Source: Chondrilla cf. caribensis (taxonomy: Eukaryota; Porifera; Demospongiae; Chondrillida; Chondrillidae). Taken from it: a DNA stretch of 64,000 nucleotides. The translations under genes and the position numbers were made by a program. Within the stretch, counting starts at the first letter, position 1, and every line of letters starts with the position of its first letter. Positions 20,812 to 32,241 of the stretch are shown in pieces. Under the pieces are notes generated by a model that worked only from the letters and a program-made list of their open reading frames with translations, had not been told where the DNA came from and did not search any database. The stretch lies in the NCBI GenBank assembly GCA_964020155.1, contig OZ026564.1:2818723-2882722 (forward strand). The letters are read 5' to 3'.

Positions 20812-22196
20812 CCTTTCCACTGATTGTTCCAGATGCTAAAAGGTCACCTGGGTTCATGGGGCAGCCATTGACACAGTGATGAGCAAGTTGCTGCTTCATA
20901 GTCCAGTACAAATACTACAAACATGACAAACAGTACTACATACACCATACTACATACATAAGTGGAAGATCTTCAGCTTTGATTACCTTCATGTTTGAGT
21001 GGCAGACCACTGTCTCTGAATCACTGTTGCCAGCTGTGATAGTTGTGGGAGGAAGTACGTAGCACATGTTAGAAATACGTACATAGGTGAGAGGGTACAC
21101 AGGTGTGAGGTACATACATAGTACTGCTGGACAATCAATCGATTTTCATTTTGAATCTGAGTATCATTAATAGTTCAGCAAATCAATTAATCAAATGAAG
21201 GAATTAAGTGAGTAGACCAGGAGACCACCCCACCTTATTACCCAGAGCCTTCACTCCATGGGTTCAATTTTGTACTTCAAGAGTACCTGAAATGTGAAAA
21301 GGACTCTAAACACTCCACATCACATCTATTGGATGACTATGACTACTCAGTACGATAGAGGAGGAGTGGTTTCCGGTTACATCCGTTTAATTATATCCGG
21401 TGATCTTTAATCGATTAATCACTTGGTTACAATGCACTGATAATCACTTTTACAGACGGTTCCAAGCACTAGTATATTATTGGAATGTGCCTACATATGT
21501 AGGTAGGAGGGGAAATGTGGAAGTTATGCAGTGGGAGGGGAAGATATTAGAGATATGCATGTGGCAGGGCAGGTGTGGAAGGTACGAATGTATGAATGTA
21601 TGTTGGATGGGTAGGTGTGAAAAATACAAATGTATACATCAGAAACCCCATTTATACTGGGGCAACCGGACATGTACGTACAGTGGTACCTGTCTATGAA
21701 GGCAACCTATAGGACCAAGAGAATGCAGCCTCTGTGGACAGGTCGTCTTTATTTAGAGGTGTATTGGTGTACTTGAGATTATGTATTGGAGAGTTCAATA
21801 GTGGTCACTTTGGACAGGTAGTCTTTGTGTAGAGGTGGTCTTCAATACAGGTTCCACTGTACATATGTTGGGGAACCAGGTGTGGAATATGTAGGTGGAA
21901 GGGGCAAATGTAAAAGATATGTATGTAGGAGGGGCAGATATTAGAGACATGCAAGCGGGAGTGGCAGATGTGTCAAAGAGATACGTATGCAATAGGGGTG
22001 AAAGGGGCAGGTGTGAGAGTAGTACATATGTAGAACGTAGACTAACACAACATGTTCTGTGCAATGCATTTTATGGGACTCACGTTTGATGGCCACCGAA
22101 AGGTTGATGTCGTATGAGTATGGATCTTCATGGCAGAGGTATGGTAGAGGTTTTGGGTCCTGGCAGAGATATGGAGCTATGTTAGGTGTGTGTGTG

Positions 22197-22239
<43 letters not shown>

Positions 22240-22278
22240 GTGTGTGTGTACGTGTGTGTGTGTGTGTACGTGTGTGTG

Positions 22279-22373
<95 letters not shown>

Positions 22374-23381
22374 GCACTGTACAGTGTGTAGATAGTAATC
22401 TGTAACATTTGCATCTAACTATTATAGGGCCTGTAATTATGTTAGCTAAGCCTTTTTTAATTTTATACTAGAGTCTGTTCAATGTTTTTCTTTGCGGACC
22501 ACTGTGCCATGTTTTAGGCAAACATGTAGGCAGTGCTTTCTTTGTTTCTGACTCTTCTGTCATCATTTATTTTTATTCACCAGTGTGCATGATGCTGTCC
22601 GTGGTTTAATAATGATGATTGAAGTTAAAAAACAAAGTGTGTGTGTGTGTGTAGATGTGTGCACACTTGTTTCTGTGTAAGTGTTGCAAATGTTGAATAT
22701 GTCCACAAGTGCACTGTGAACACAGTTGGCAGCAGTATACATTCGTACGTACATACACACCTGCACTGGGTTTGGCTGTGCAAAAGGCTGGAGAGCATCC
22801 ATAGTGACCACCCAGGGAGATATGGTGGTGGAGAAACTCTTTCCCAGAAAAGGACCAAGAGGGACATACTCCCATTTCTGAATGTCACGTGCTACATTAA
22901 TTTATGCATAGGATAAGGATTAAGGATAGATCACGTATGTTACCAGGGGATATACATGCTTTTCCAGAAGTGCGTGTGTATGTGTGTGTGTGCATGTGTG
23001 TGTGTGTGTGTGTGTGTGCATGTGTGTGTGTGTATGTGTGTGTGTGTGCACGCGTGTGTGTGGGTGTGTGTGCATGCATGCGCGTGTGTGTGTGCATGCG
23101 TGTATATGTGTGTATGTGTTTGTGTACACGTGCTGGCACACATACCTGAGTGTGCATACATACATATCTGCACATTATGTGTACAAGAATACATGTCCCA
23201 ACAAAATATACCAACTCCACTCACCACTCCAGTCATTCATGACGACCATTCCAAATATATGATCTTGTGCCTGAAGATACAGTGCAGACATACGTAGATA
23301 CATAAGTACATATACAGTAGCCACATACGTAGATCCACAGTATAATAAGTACACACATGTGTGCATGCACACACACACATA

Positions 23382-23438
<57 letters not shown>

Positions 23439-24298
23439 CACACACACACACACAACAAACACACACACGCACACACACACACACACACTTCTGGAAAAGC
23501 ATGTATGTTTCTGTACACATATACTTGTATCCTGGTTGAGGGGTAGAACAATGTAAAAACTGTGGGTACACAAGCCATGTAGCACTGCTCAGTGATGCAG
23601 CACAGGTCACCAGACAGGTTTCATTATTAGGACTAATTGCGTGAGAAAAAGGCAAGAAATTAGTAAACACATTTCTATAGCATATAATATGTTGTATTGG
23701 ACTATGCGCATATTTGCAGTATAAATTGTCTATCATTTACCACGTACACCAGGATACAACTATAACTTACCGTACTCTTAATAACTAAATTTTTATAATA
23801 GTACATATGTGCATACAGTACAACCAACATACGTAGTACTACAGTACAGTAAAAGTGTTTGCAATACAGCTGAATCAACTGAAGATGAACTCAAAAAAAC
23901 CACCATTTTTTGTTCACCAACACCATCAACATACACATGCTTGGTGTTGACAACTAACTAACAATGACTATCGAATCTCGTGTATGAACCGAGAATGTAG
24001 TCCAGTTCAAACAGTGTGCATCATGTGGTGTCCACCCCATAGCCCTATACGGTGTGTACGTACTGACCTCTGCAATTGGGATGGGTTTTCCTAGTTGGTT
24101 ACCTGGTCCCACGAAAAATGCCTGCAGGTATACACAAATACAACTGTAATAATGCTTGAATACACACAGGTGTTTTGCTACAATGTATATATATAACTAC
24201 TATAGTAGTGTACACATGTGTATATTTAATATTATGTACATGTGCACACAGATATGTGGATAGATGCATACATGTACTTGACTTCACAAGACCAATGC

Positions 24299-24336
<38 letters not shown>

Positions 24337-26639
24337 GCACAAAAATAGACATAAACATAAACACAAACACAAACACAGGCACATACGCACAAACACACAC
24401 TCTACAGCTCCTCTTAACCACAAACCATTTCCAGCTCAAAGTCAAGAAGTCTACACGGTCCAAAAGTAGGAGGTTTGTCTGAATAAGAAAGTAAGGGATC
24501 AACAGTACATAGGCACTCACCAACACACACACACACACACAAACACGCACCTCCACACATACGTACATACAAGAGTAGGTATCATCAAGGTATACCTTCA
24601 GTACATAACGTTGTACAGGTGATGTCCACTCACCATCGGCTGGTCTTGTCTGCCCACAAGGACGGCGAACTGGAGTCCCAGACACAACAACAGAAGACGC
24701 CCTCCCGTGATAGCCAACAGGGAGGTGGAGCCTGCATGGACAGAATACAAATTTATGATGTGAACTACATTTTGGGGAGTTGAATACATGGTCACACAGC
24801 TGTACCTCTCCATTAAGGACACTATGGATCTTAATTTTACATCCCTTTCCTCAACCAAGAGGGTATTTAACACACTAAAGCACTACACTGGGACAGAATG
24901 GTGTCCTTATTAAAGAGGTTTACTCTTTTTGGAGGGTTGCAATACAGAGGTTCAAATATATTACAAAGCCATTGCACATGTACATACAGGTGTATACTGG
25001 ATTCAGGATAAGTGGTATCTACAATGGTAATATAAGAAGTTCACTTCTCAGACACCCACATCCTAAAGTGAACATCAGACTGTGTGATCAGTACACTGGA
25101 CATTTGTAACATTGGATTTATTCAAAGAACTACGTATGCTAAACAAGCTTCAACAAATGGGTTCTACGTACTTGATTTACAGATAACACTGTGATAACAA
25201 TGCTAAACAACTGCGGGTGAACAACATAATATGGACATATTTACTATGTACACATGTGTACACGATACATAAACATTATAAATACATGTAGTTGTTTCTA
25301 CGTTAATGGGAATTACTTGCCCTGCCACAACATGACACACATTGGCTGTACCACACACATTGGTTGTATCACACACATTGGTTGTACCACACACATTGGT
25401 TGTATCACACACATTGGTTGTACCACACACATTGGTTGTACCACACACATTGGTTGTACCACACACATTGGCTGTATCACACACATTGGCTGTACCACAC
25501 ACATTGGTTGTAGCACACACATTGGCTGTATCACACACATTGGCTGTACCACACACATTGGTTGTAGCACACACATTGGTTGTACCACACACATTGGTTG
25601 CATAACACACATTGGCTGTATCACACACTGGATGTATCAAACACATTGGCTGTATCACATATCCTGTGTATCACACACATTGGTTGTAGCACACACATTG
25701 GTTGCATAACATACATTGGATGTATCACACACTGGATGTATCAAACACATTGGGTGTATCACACACGCTGTGTATCACACACATTGGTTGTATCACACAC
25801 ATTTGTTAAATCGCACACATTGGTTGTATCACACACATCAGATTTACCACATACATGAGTTTTACTACACAGATCGGTTGATAACACACACCATGTTTTA
25901 CCACACGTCTGGTGATAAGACACATCAGTTGTATCACACACAGAACTTGCATTGCACACATCAATTGTATAAAAAAACTGACCAGTTGGGCATTAGGGCA
26001 TTTTCAGGACCTCTGAACATTGTTCCTACATTGGTGGCATGCTCCCGAGATGAATAGAAGTCCGTGTAGTCACCTGTACATCGCGGGATGATACAGTAAC
26101 AAGGAAACACACAGGCGGCCACGTACATACATTAAGTACAATACACAAAGTAGCTTAAACAAATACAGTATTTACGTATGTACGTATAAGAACTAGTAGG
26201 AAGAATTATGGGTTTTATGTATCCCTGTGTTCCTCCGTCAGCACAAGGAAAGGAGATACAAAGCCAACAAAACCAATATTCTAACATTAAATCAAGTTTT
26301 TAACTGATACTGCCCGTGAAATGCTGCACTTATGTACGTATGTACATGCGTAATGTTTACACTATATACTACACTGTAATATTCTAACATTAAATCAAGT
26401 TTTTAACTGATACTGCCCGTGAAATGCTGCACTTATGTACGTATGTACATGCGTAATTTTTACACTATATACTACACTGTATGTATGTATGGTTGCGGGT
26501 GGTTTGGAAAGTAGCCTTCAAGTTTACAAGAATCACCACATTATAGAAAAGTCCTAGTCCTAGAACAACTGTGTACATATATACGTATTTAAGTGCTATA
26601 CAACCATGTTTGTACCTTGAAAATGTGGACACACACACA

Positions 26640-26690
<51 letters not shown>

Positions 26691-28665
26691 CAGGCCACCA
26701 CAGGCTTACCAATATCAGCAGGTAGGTGCATTGTGACTTCCTTTATGGGAATTAAGGACCTAAAACAGTCAATCACCATACAAATTGTGATTATCATCAT
26801 TAGCAAATTAGATCTACGTATGTTGCAGAATAGAACAGGCGTGCCCCAGATTCATCCCACCATATTTGTTCCTTCAAACCTTGGCAGGTGAACCAGATGC
26901 TGGATAAATCACGGTGGACACTCAAAGTTGGACACTCAAAGTTGGACACTCAGAGTTGGACACTCAGAGTTGGACACTCAAAGTTGGACACTCAGAGTTG
27001 GACACTCAGAGTTGGACACTCAAAGTTGGACACTCAGAGTTGGACACTCAGAGTTGGACACTCAGAGTTGGACACTCAGAGTTGGACACTCAGAGTTGGA
27101 CACTCAAAGTTGGACACTCAAAGTTGGACACTCAGAGTTGGACACTCAGAGTTGGACACTCAGAGTTGGACACTCAGAGTTGGACACTCAGAGTTGGACA
27201 CTCAGAGTTGGACACTCAAAGTTGGACACTCAAAGTTGGACACTCAGAGTTGGACACTCAGAGTTGGACACTCAAAGTTGGACACTCAAAGTTGGACACT
27301 GAGGAGTGATTCTGCACAGACCAACAATGTAGCACAAACCTTGATCTAAGCTCCACATTGTCTCTCAGGATTCCCTTTGAAGAAAACAGGTAATATGGAA
27401 TCATATACCAGTGAATAATCGTTCATCTGCCACAATCGTTTTTGAAGAATATGGTGGATTAATGTGTTTGACGGATCAACAGAATTTTCATTAGTACTTG
27501 TACATTATATCGGTACTTGGAATGTGGCGGATTAAAAGGTTTGGCAAATAAAGCAGTGGCAGATTAACGAGAATTTACTGTAGTCACTTGGTACATATCC
27601 TTACACTTTGTATACACATGCTACACTTATGTAATACATCCTTACGTTTACACTCAGTACATATTCCATATTGTGGGCACAGTGCCTCTGTGCATGCATC
27701 ACAGATCTGGCATTCATGCACTGAGCAGACATCCGTGAAACAACACGTTTCAAGCACTCACACTAACCTCGTCCTTGGACAAGATCCGCTGCAGTGTTGA
27801 CCTTGCTTCCGACCAGGCTGACCTCCCCAGGGACATGAAGGCATTCAGTGTTGGCTATCGAAGGTGAACAGTACACTGAAAATACATGCTAAAGAGAAGC
27901 TCGAGTTAAAGCCAATACACAACTACTATGAATATCATATTTCATTCAGCCTATTTTGAGCAAAACTACCAAAGTTTCTACTGCTGACAACCCGTCATAA
28001 ACCAATGGTAAGAAGCACACGTACCTTCATGAAGACGTCACTATGAGCACTTAAACATGGTCCAGTAAAGAGATTCGCTACTTGGGTCAAATCAAGTACA
28101 AAGTCTCCAATGGCAACTCCAATCCGAGGTGCAGGCTGTGAGTGGTCAGAACATAGATGGTCAGAACACACAGGGTACACACAGACAGCAGATGTAAGGT
28201 ACACACCTGGTACATAAGTAGTAGAATGGCATAGTATAGAAAGTCAACTTACATGTGGGTCAATTGCCAAATATGCGAAAAGTATACAGTAAAAAATAAA
28301 ACTAGCTGAGTAGCCGATTAAGAGATTCTTACAAATTGAAGGGATCCATGATTTACGTAGGTCAAAATGCGAACATATTTGATTATAATTATTGAAATAT
28401 ATGTCGGCTTACAAAGTGGTCCGGACCGCCGCTACCTCCCGTATAAAGCAATGATCATATGGGTATGGGTATGGAAATCCTATTTAAACTGGAGAAATCT
28501 TTTGCTTCTAGCTGTATGCTCTAACAGCATTTATCAAAGATAAGACGGATAGACATATAAGTTAGATATTATTATTGAACTTACGTTCCCCTGCGTTGAG
28601 AAAACCCCATATGGTAAGTTTTGGATGGGAAAATCCGAGTCAGGACCAACAGGAACGAACGACAT
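20199..28665 (-). CDS. FAH: Fumarylacetoacetase, complete in fifteen exons
   Basis: Exons in transcript order: 28665-28585, 28135-28025, 27854-27768, 27374-27340, 26759-26710, 26073-25983, 24731-24634, 24478-24426, 24121-24068, 23270-23225, 22891-22761, 22159-22084, 21033-20987, 20914-20813, 20387-20199. The sum is 1251 nt, giving 416 aa (mammalian FAH is 419). The protein starts [20 protein letters not shown] and ends [11 protein letters not shown]. Catalytic and metal residues fall at mammalian positions: Asp126 in GDYTDFY, His133, Glu199 and Glu201 in DFELEM, Asp233 in MNDWS, Lys253 in LGKSF, Glu364 in MLELSW. The enzyme cleaves 4-fumarylacetoacetate to fumarate and acetoacetate, the last step of tyrosine breakdown, in the cytosol. 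Exon 4 is only 35 nt but is needed for frame and encodes [10 protein letters not shown]. Introns carry several minisatellites and dinucleotide tracts. Confidence 0.97.
20599..20808. repeat. (CA)n tract beside the FAH exon 14 donor, (GU)n in sense
   Basis: About 210 bp of CA with short interruptions (CCACA, CGCACGCACG). In FAH sense, GU repeats start five bases after the exon 14 donor AAG|GTGAC. Confidence 0.95.
21678..21862. mobile_element. Short inverted-repeat element, GTACAGTGG family
   Basis: It begins GTACAGTGGTACCTGTCTAT and ends with the complementary pattern ATACAGGTTCCACTGTAC. It is about 185 bp, non-coding, in FAH intron 12. Related copies lie at 24797 and 30221, with half copies near 10886 and 16230. 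Confidence 0.6.
22183..22371. repeat. (GT)n tract upstream of FAH exon 12, (CA)n in sense
   Basis: About 190 bp of GT with TGTTG and TACG interruptions, ending 24 nt before the FAH exon 12 acceptor in transcript direction. Confidence 0.95.
22974..23122. repeat. Impure (GT)n tract in FAH intron 10
   Basis: GT dinucleotides interspersed with GCATG and GCACGCG; the sense strand of FAH reads CA. Confidence 0.9.
23357..23488. repeat. (CA)n tract in FAH intron 9, (GU)n in sense
   Basis: CA dinucleotides with CGCA and ACAA interruptions. Confidence 0.9.
24303..24390. repeat. (CA)n and (ACAAAC)-like tract in FAH intron 8
   Basis: A pure CA run followed by degenerate ACAAAC/ATAAAC repeats. Confidence 0.85.
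24797..24924. mobile_element. Short inverted-repeat element, GTACAGTGG family, degraded
   Basis: The left part CTGTACCTCTCCATTAAGGA and the right part GTGTCCTTATTAAAGAGGTT form imperfect inverted ends, in FAH intron 6. Confidence 0.45.
25328..25960. repeat. 18-bp minisatellite in FAH intron 6
   Basis: More than 30 copies of TTGGTTGTACCACACACA with variants GCTGTATCACACACA; copies decay toward 25960. It ends about 20 bp before FAH exon 6. Confidence 0.95.
26276..26481. repeat. 103-bp tandem duplication in FAH intron 5
   Basis: Two near-identical consecutive copies, each starting ATTCTAACATTAAATCAAG, at 26278 and 26381. A single difference (AATGTTTAC versus AATTTTTAC) suggests a recent event. 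Confidence 0.9.
26632..26688. repeat. (CA)n with (CGCA)n, FAH intron 5, 22 nt from the exon 5 donor
   Basis: Reads (GU)n in FAH sense, shortly downstream of the donor ATTG|GTAAGC. Confidence 0.9.
26922..27301. repeat. 14-bp minisatellite in FAH intron 4, about 27 copies
   Basis: The units are GTTGGACACTCAAA and GTTGGACACTCAGA. The two forms differ at one position and are interspersed along the array. Confidence 0.97.
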
Positions 28666-29105
28666 CTTTCTTCTTTAGCTTTTGTGAGTGCGTTTGCGTT
28701 TCTGAGATACACTACCGTTCAGTGGTCTGGGTAGCTAGACCTTAGACTAAAGACTAGTCTGACATAGCTAGACCCATTCCCGCCTCCAATTTAAAAATTG
28801 GAGGCGGGAATGGGTCTAGCTACGCCAGACCGGCTATCTATAGACTGGCCATGGTAGTTTCTCCGCCGGAACGGCGAGCTTCAAAGCTGTCCCTAATATA
28901 AATACCCTCCACACTTACTTTCGGGAATTTCGGACTGCGATTTTCCCAACTGACATGACTTACTTATTTTGACACATCGACTTCTCCACCATATTACGTA
29001 CCGGTCGAAGCCAGGAACAACTTGTTAAATCCGCTATTAGCTACTACTCAGATTCTCACGAGTATGATACACAGAGTAGGAGTATCGCACATACTGCGAT
29101 ATATT
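28666..29105. promoter_or_regulatory. Divergent promoter region between FAH (-) and the first kinase copy (+)
   Basis: About 440 bp separates the two start codons, so both promoters must lie here or overlap. It contains the large hairpin at 28765-28822. Confidence 0.55.
28765..28822. repeat. Perfect 28-bp-arm hairpin in the FAH/kinase divergent promoter
   Basis: The left arm begins TAGCTAGACCCATTCCCGCC and the right arm is its exact complement, with a 2-nt loop (AA). Imperfect pairing continues outward (GTCTG at 28757 with CAGAC at 28826). Confidence 0.9.
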
Positions 29106-29725
29106 ATGGCAAATTATAACGCACATCGCCCAGTTGTCTTCCTCGCCGAACAGATAGTAAGGAGGATAACTCAGTAAAGTCTTTCCATTTCACAAAATTG
29201 ACCCGTCGTCTATCAAAGAGCTATCAAGGTACGACGGGCGGAACTACTTCTTTAGAGGGACTATTGAAGGAGGGAAAAATAACAAATACAGAAACAGTGA
29301 TGGGTTTGTTTTGAAGATCACACATCTTGACGGTAGTGGGTTGTATGAAGAAATAGCGAACGTTTTGCTTTTCCTGCACGAGAGAAGTCTTCTATGTCCA
29401 CAACCTGTTGAAACGAAAGACGGCTACATGTGCGACACCGTGACGGCCAATGAGATGACAGCTGGCCAAACTCCTGTCGAGGAAACCTACACTCTGTGTG
29501 TCTTTGTGTTCATTCATGGAGAACTGATGATCAACTACCTTCCCAAAACACCCCTGTTGTATTATAAGTATGGACAGGCTCTTGGTAAACTCAACCGTTT
29601 GACAATGAGTTATGTGAGTTTTGCTTTGTAGTATACATATGCTTGCTACTGTCATACCAACAGTTATAGCGAATCTACAAGGGCAATGTGCCTGCTCATT
29701 ATCGCGAGGGACACGTGCAATGGTC

Positions 29726-29761
<36 letters not shown>

Positions 29762-31049
29762 AACAGGAAACAATACGATTCAATGATCAGGGCAACCCTG
29801 TATGTCAGTGAGCACATCTTCTACAGCATATACAGCTGTATAATTATAATATCTTATCACACATAAATTTACATGAATTCCTTATACATTAAAACTCGCT
29901 AATTAATCTTTAACCTTGAAGCAGGATGGAACGTCACGTATGAAGTGGAATTTACATACTTCTAATATGCAACTACTTGTCATATATATACATGGGGTTG
30001 GTTGGTCTGTTGCTGATACTGTACTTAGGTCCTCAGGGCACTTATATTCCACTGTACATGAAGGTCCCATAGGTGAACACCATAGATGGATTCCACTGTA
30101 CATGAAATCCAACAGGTGAACACATTGCATGGACAGGATCAACTGTACTGCACTTGATTTTTATTATTACATTGCTGTGAATATATGTAATAACAATATT
30201 AGTCATGTGTGGCTGTACATGTACAGTGGAGCCTCTCTATAAAGGACACATTGGGACCAGCTAATATAATTTGTCCACTGTAGAGAGGTTGTCCACTCTT
30301 CAGAGGTGAAAAATGTATTAGCACTATAGGAAAGTCTACTTTTGGCGTCTTAGAACGTACCCTTTGTAGGGAGGTGATTTCTATGGTGTCCTTTATTGGG
30401 AATGTCCTTTAATAGAGGTTCTACTGTACTTACTGTATTGCATTGTGTATCCTTTCAGACTTCTTCAGTTGAAGCAATCCGCAAGAGAAGATTTCAAAAT
30501 TGGGATCTTTCCTTCTTTCTTAGCCTCCAACAATTCCTAGAAATGTGCAACTTTAGTCACGAGACGAAAAAATTGATGGAGAAATGTTTTGAAGATTTCC
30601 AGTGCATCGTAATACCTGCTATCCCCAGTTTGACAAGTTCCTTACGCCACGGAGACTATAATGACCAGAATGTACTGATCTGTTCAGCAGATAACAAAGA
30701 GACAGTAGATCTCCAATTGGCAGTGATTGATTTTGGTGATGCTATGTATGGTCCTTGTGTATTTGACCTCGGTACTGCTGTTGCATACACAATGCTGAAG
30801 AAAGAGGACCCATTGAGAGATGCCGTTCATGCCGTTCGTGGATACCTAAGTGAGATGAAACTCCCTCACTCAGAATTGGAGTTGCTGCCTACTGTGTTGA
30901 AAGCACGTCTTGTCCAGTCCCTGATAAATGCAAGCGTTAGCCTGGTGTATAATCCGGACAATTCTGAGAATCTTGGGGTACATTCTCAACCTGCAGAAGA
31001 TCTACTACACAAGTTGTCAAATTTACCTCTAACAACCCTATATGAGTAA
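29106..31049 (+). pseudogene. Hydroxylysine kinase-like copy 1, broken by a 4-bp insertion
   Basis: Two exons as in its neighbours: about 29106-29613 (donor TAT|GTGAGT) and 30459-31049. Exon 1 starts ATGGCAAATTATAACGCACA, but four extra bases (CAGT, about 29172-29175 relative to copies 2 and 3) shift the frame and put a stop at codon 24 (29175-29177). After the insertion the original frame is open to the donor. Exon 2 is fully intact, with HGDYNDQN and IDFGDAMYG, so the lesion is probably recent. No in-frame ATG restores a full kinase N-lobe. It could be a pseudogene, or a sequence error at this site. Confidence 0.75.
30221..30429. mobile_element. Inverted-repeat element, GTACAGTGG family, best copy
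   Basis: Starts GTACAGTGGAGCCTCTCTAT and ends with the complement-like AATAGAGGTTCTACTGTAC. It is 209 bp, non-coding, in the intron of kinase copy 1, and absent from the corresponding introns of copies 2 and 3. Confidence 0.65.
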
Positions 31050-32241
31050 CTAGTTTTTATTCGTTCTTTAGGGAGAACTGCCTTTATTAGCACACAAGTA
31101 CAACATCTGCGTGATGTGACTATTTTTGTGTTTGCATTTGTCACTCGACTTTACCATCTGTGCATTTTTCACTAAAACGTGTACATAGCCACAATAATGC
31201 TGTATGCTACTTATTATTTTTTTACAGTAACATATTTCGGCCATAATACATGCATACTGTTAATATACATAATGGACATAAATAGTTAATAATATATAAC
31301 AACATTTTAATAATAATGACAACAAAAAATTAATAGTAATCAACAAACTTTAAGGTGGACCTCATTGACCGGTGATGAGGTTCAAGTTGCTCTCGATGTC
31401 AGCAATGACAGCACAAATTTTAAAGATGGTATATCGTTGTTTAATTTTAATTTCTTCTGTCAGTGAGTGGTTATCTGTGTATGTGCATTTACTTATACAT
31501 GTGTAGTGCTGTTTTGGGGAAACCCTATCAAAGCACTGTAATATCTAATAATAATAATAAAATATAGCTATAGGATGATCTTACTCGGCACGGATGTACA
31601 TTATACAGTTTGAAGGCGTATATGAGTTGAATATCCCCACATAATTGAAGGCCTCCGGTCAAAAAGGGTACTTTAACGTATTCCGTAATTTCTGAGAAAA
31701 CGGAGTTTAATCGTTTACGGAGTAGTACAGGTAAGTACCGTAACGAATACGTAATGAAAATGGGCTCCTACCACCCGAATGCTCACTTCTTTCGCATTTA
31801 CATTTCATTTACTACTTCTTGAGAAGGTAGATGTCGTTTTCAGAACGAAAGTAGATTTTTTCTTCCAAACGTTAAAGTACCCTTTTTGACCGGAGGCCTT
31901 CAATTGAGTTATCCGAGTTCAAAAACTCGTGAGGGGCACTCGAATTCCTTGTCACGTCTTATAGGTTCATATTTCGCTAAGTACCGCACGAATACGGCAC
32001 GCCTTATATTACATCACTCACCTATATACACAATAAAAATGCTTACATGCACGGTACCGGTCGCAGCCAGTAAGAACTTGTGGGTTAAATCTATTACGAC
32101 TCAGACCCTCGCGAGTACGGTCTACACTGTATACATCCGCATCGTATATACATCCTCGCTGCGACCTATGTCCTTATCGAGCATCGAAGGTAGCACACAT
32201 ATTTACATCACCACAACGGAATCGTTCCTTACAGACTAGAT
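31050..32241. other. Spacer between kinase copies 1 and 2
   Basis: Holds the 3' flank of copy 1, an inverted-repeat element (31644-31903) and the upstream region of copy 2. The upstream region is partly homologous to that of copy 1 (shared ACCGGTCG.AGCCAG and CTCGCGAGTA-like segments). No gene. Confidence 0.5.
31644..31903. mobile_element. 260-bp MITE-like element with TIRs of about 33 bp
   Basis: The left end AATTGAAGGCCTCCGGTCAA continues AAAGGGTACTTTAACG. The right end (31870-31903) is its exact complement. There is no coding capacity. It lies in the spacer between kinase copies 1 and 2 only. Confidence 0.8.

Noticed and set aside
25254..25858. Repetitive open frames over the 18-bp array
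   Set aside because: The unit is six codons without stops in several frames; it lies within FAH intron 6 and has no protein features.
26888..27349. Repetitive plus-strand open frames of about 125-150 codons over the 14-bp array
   Set aside because: All three frames are open because the unit lacks stops; intronic in FAH.
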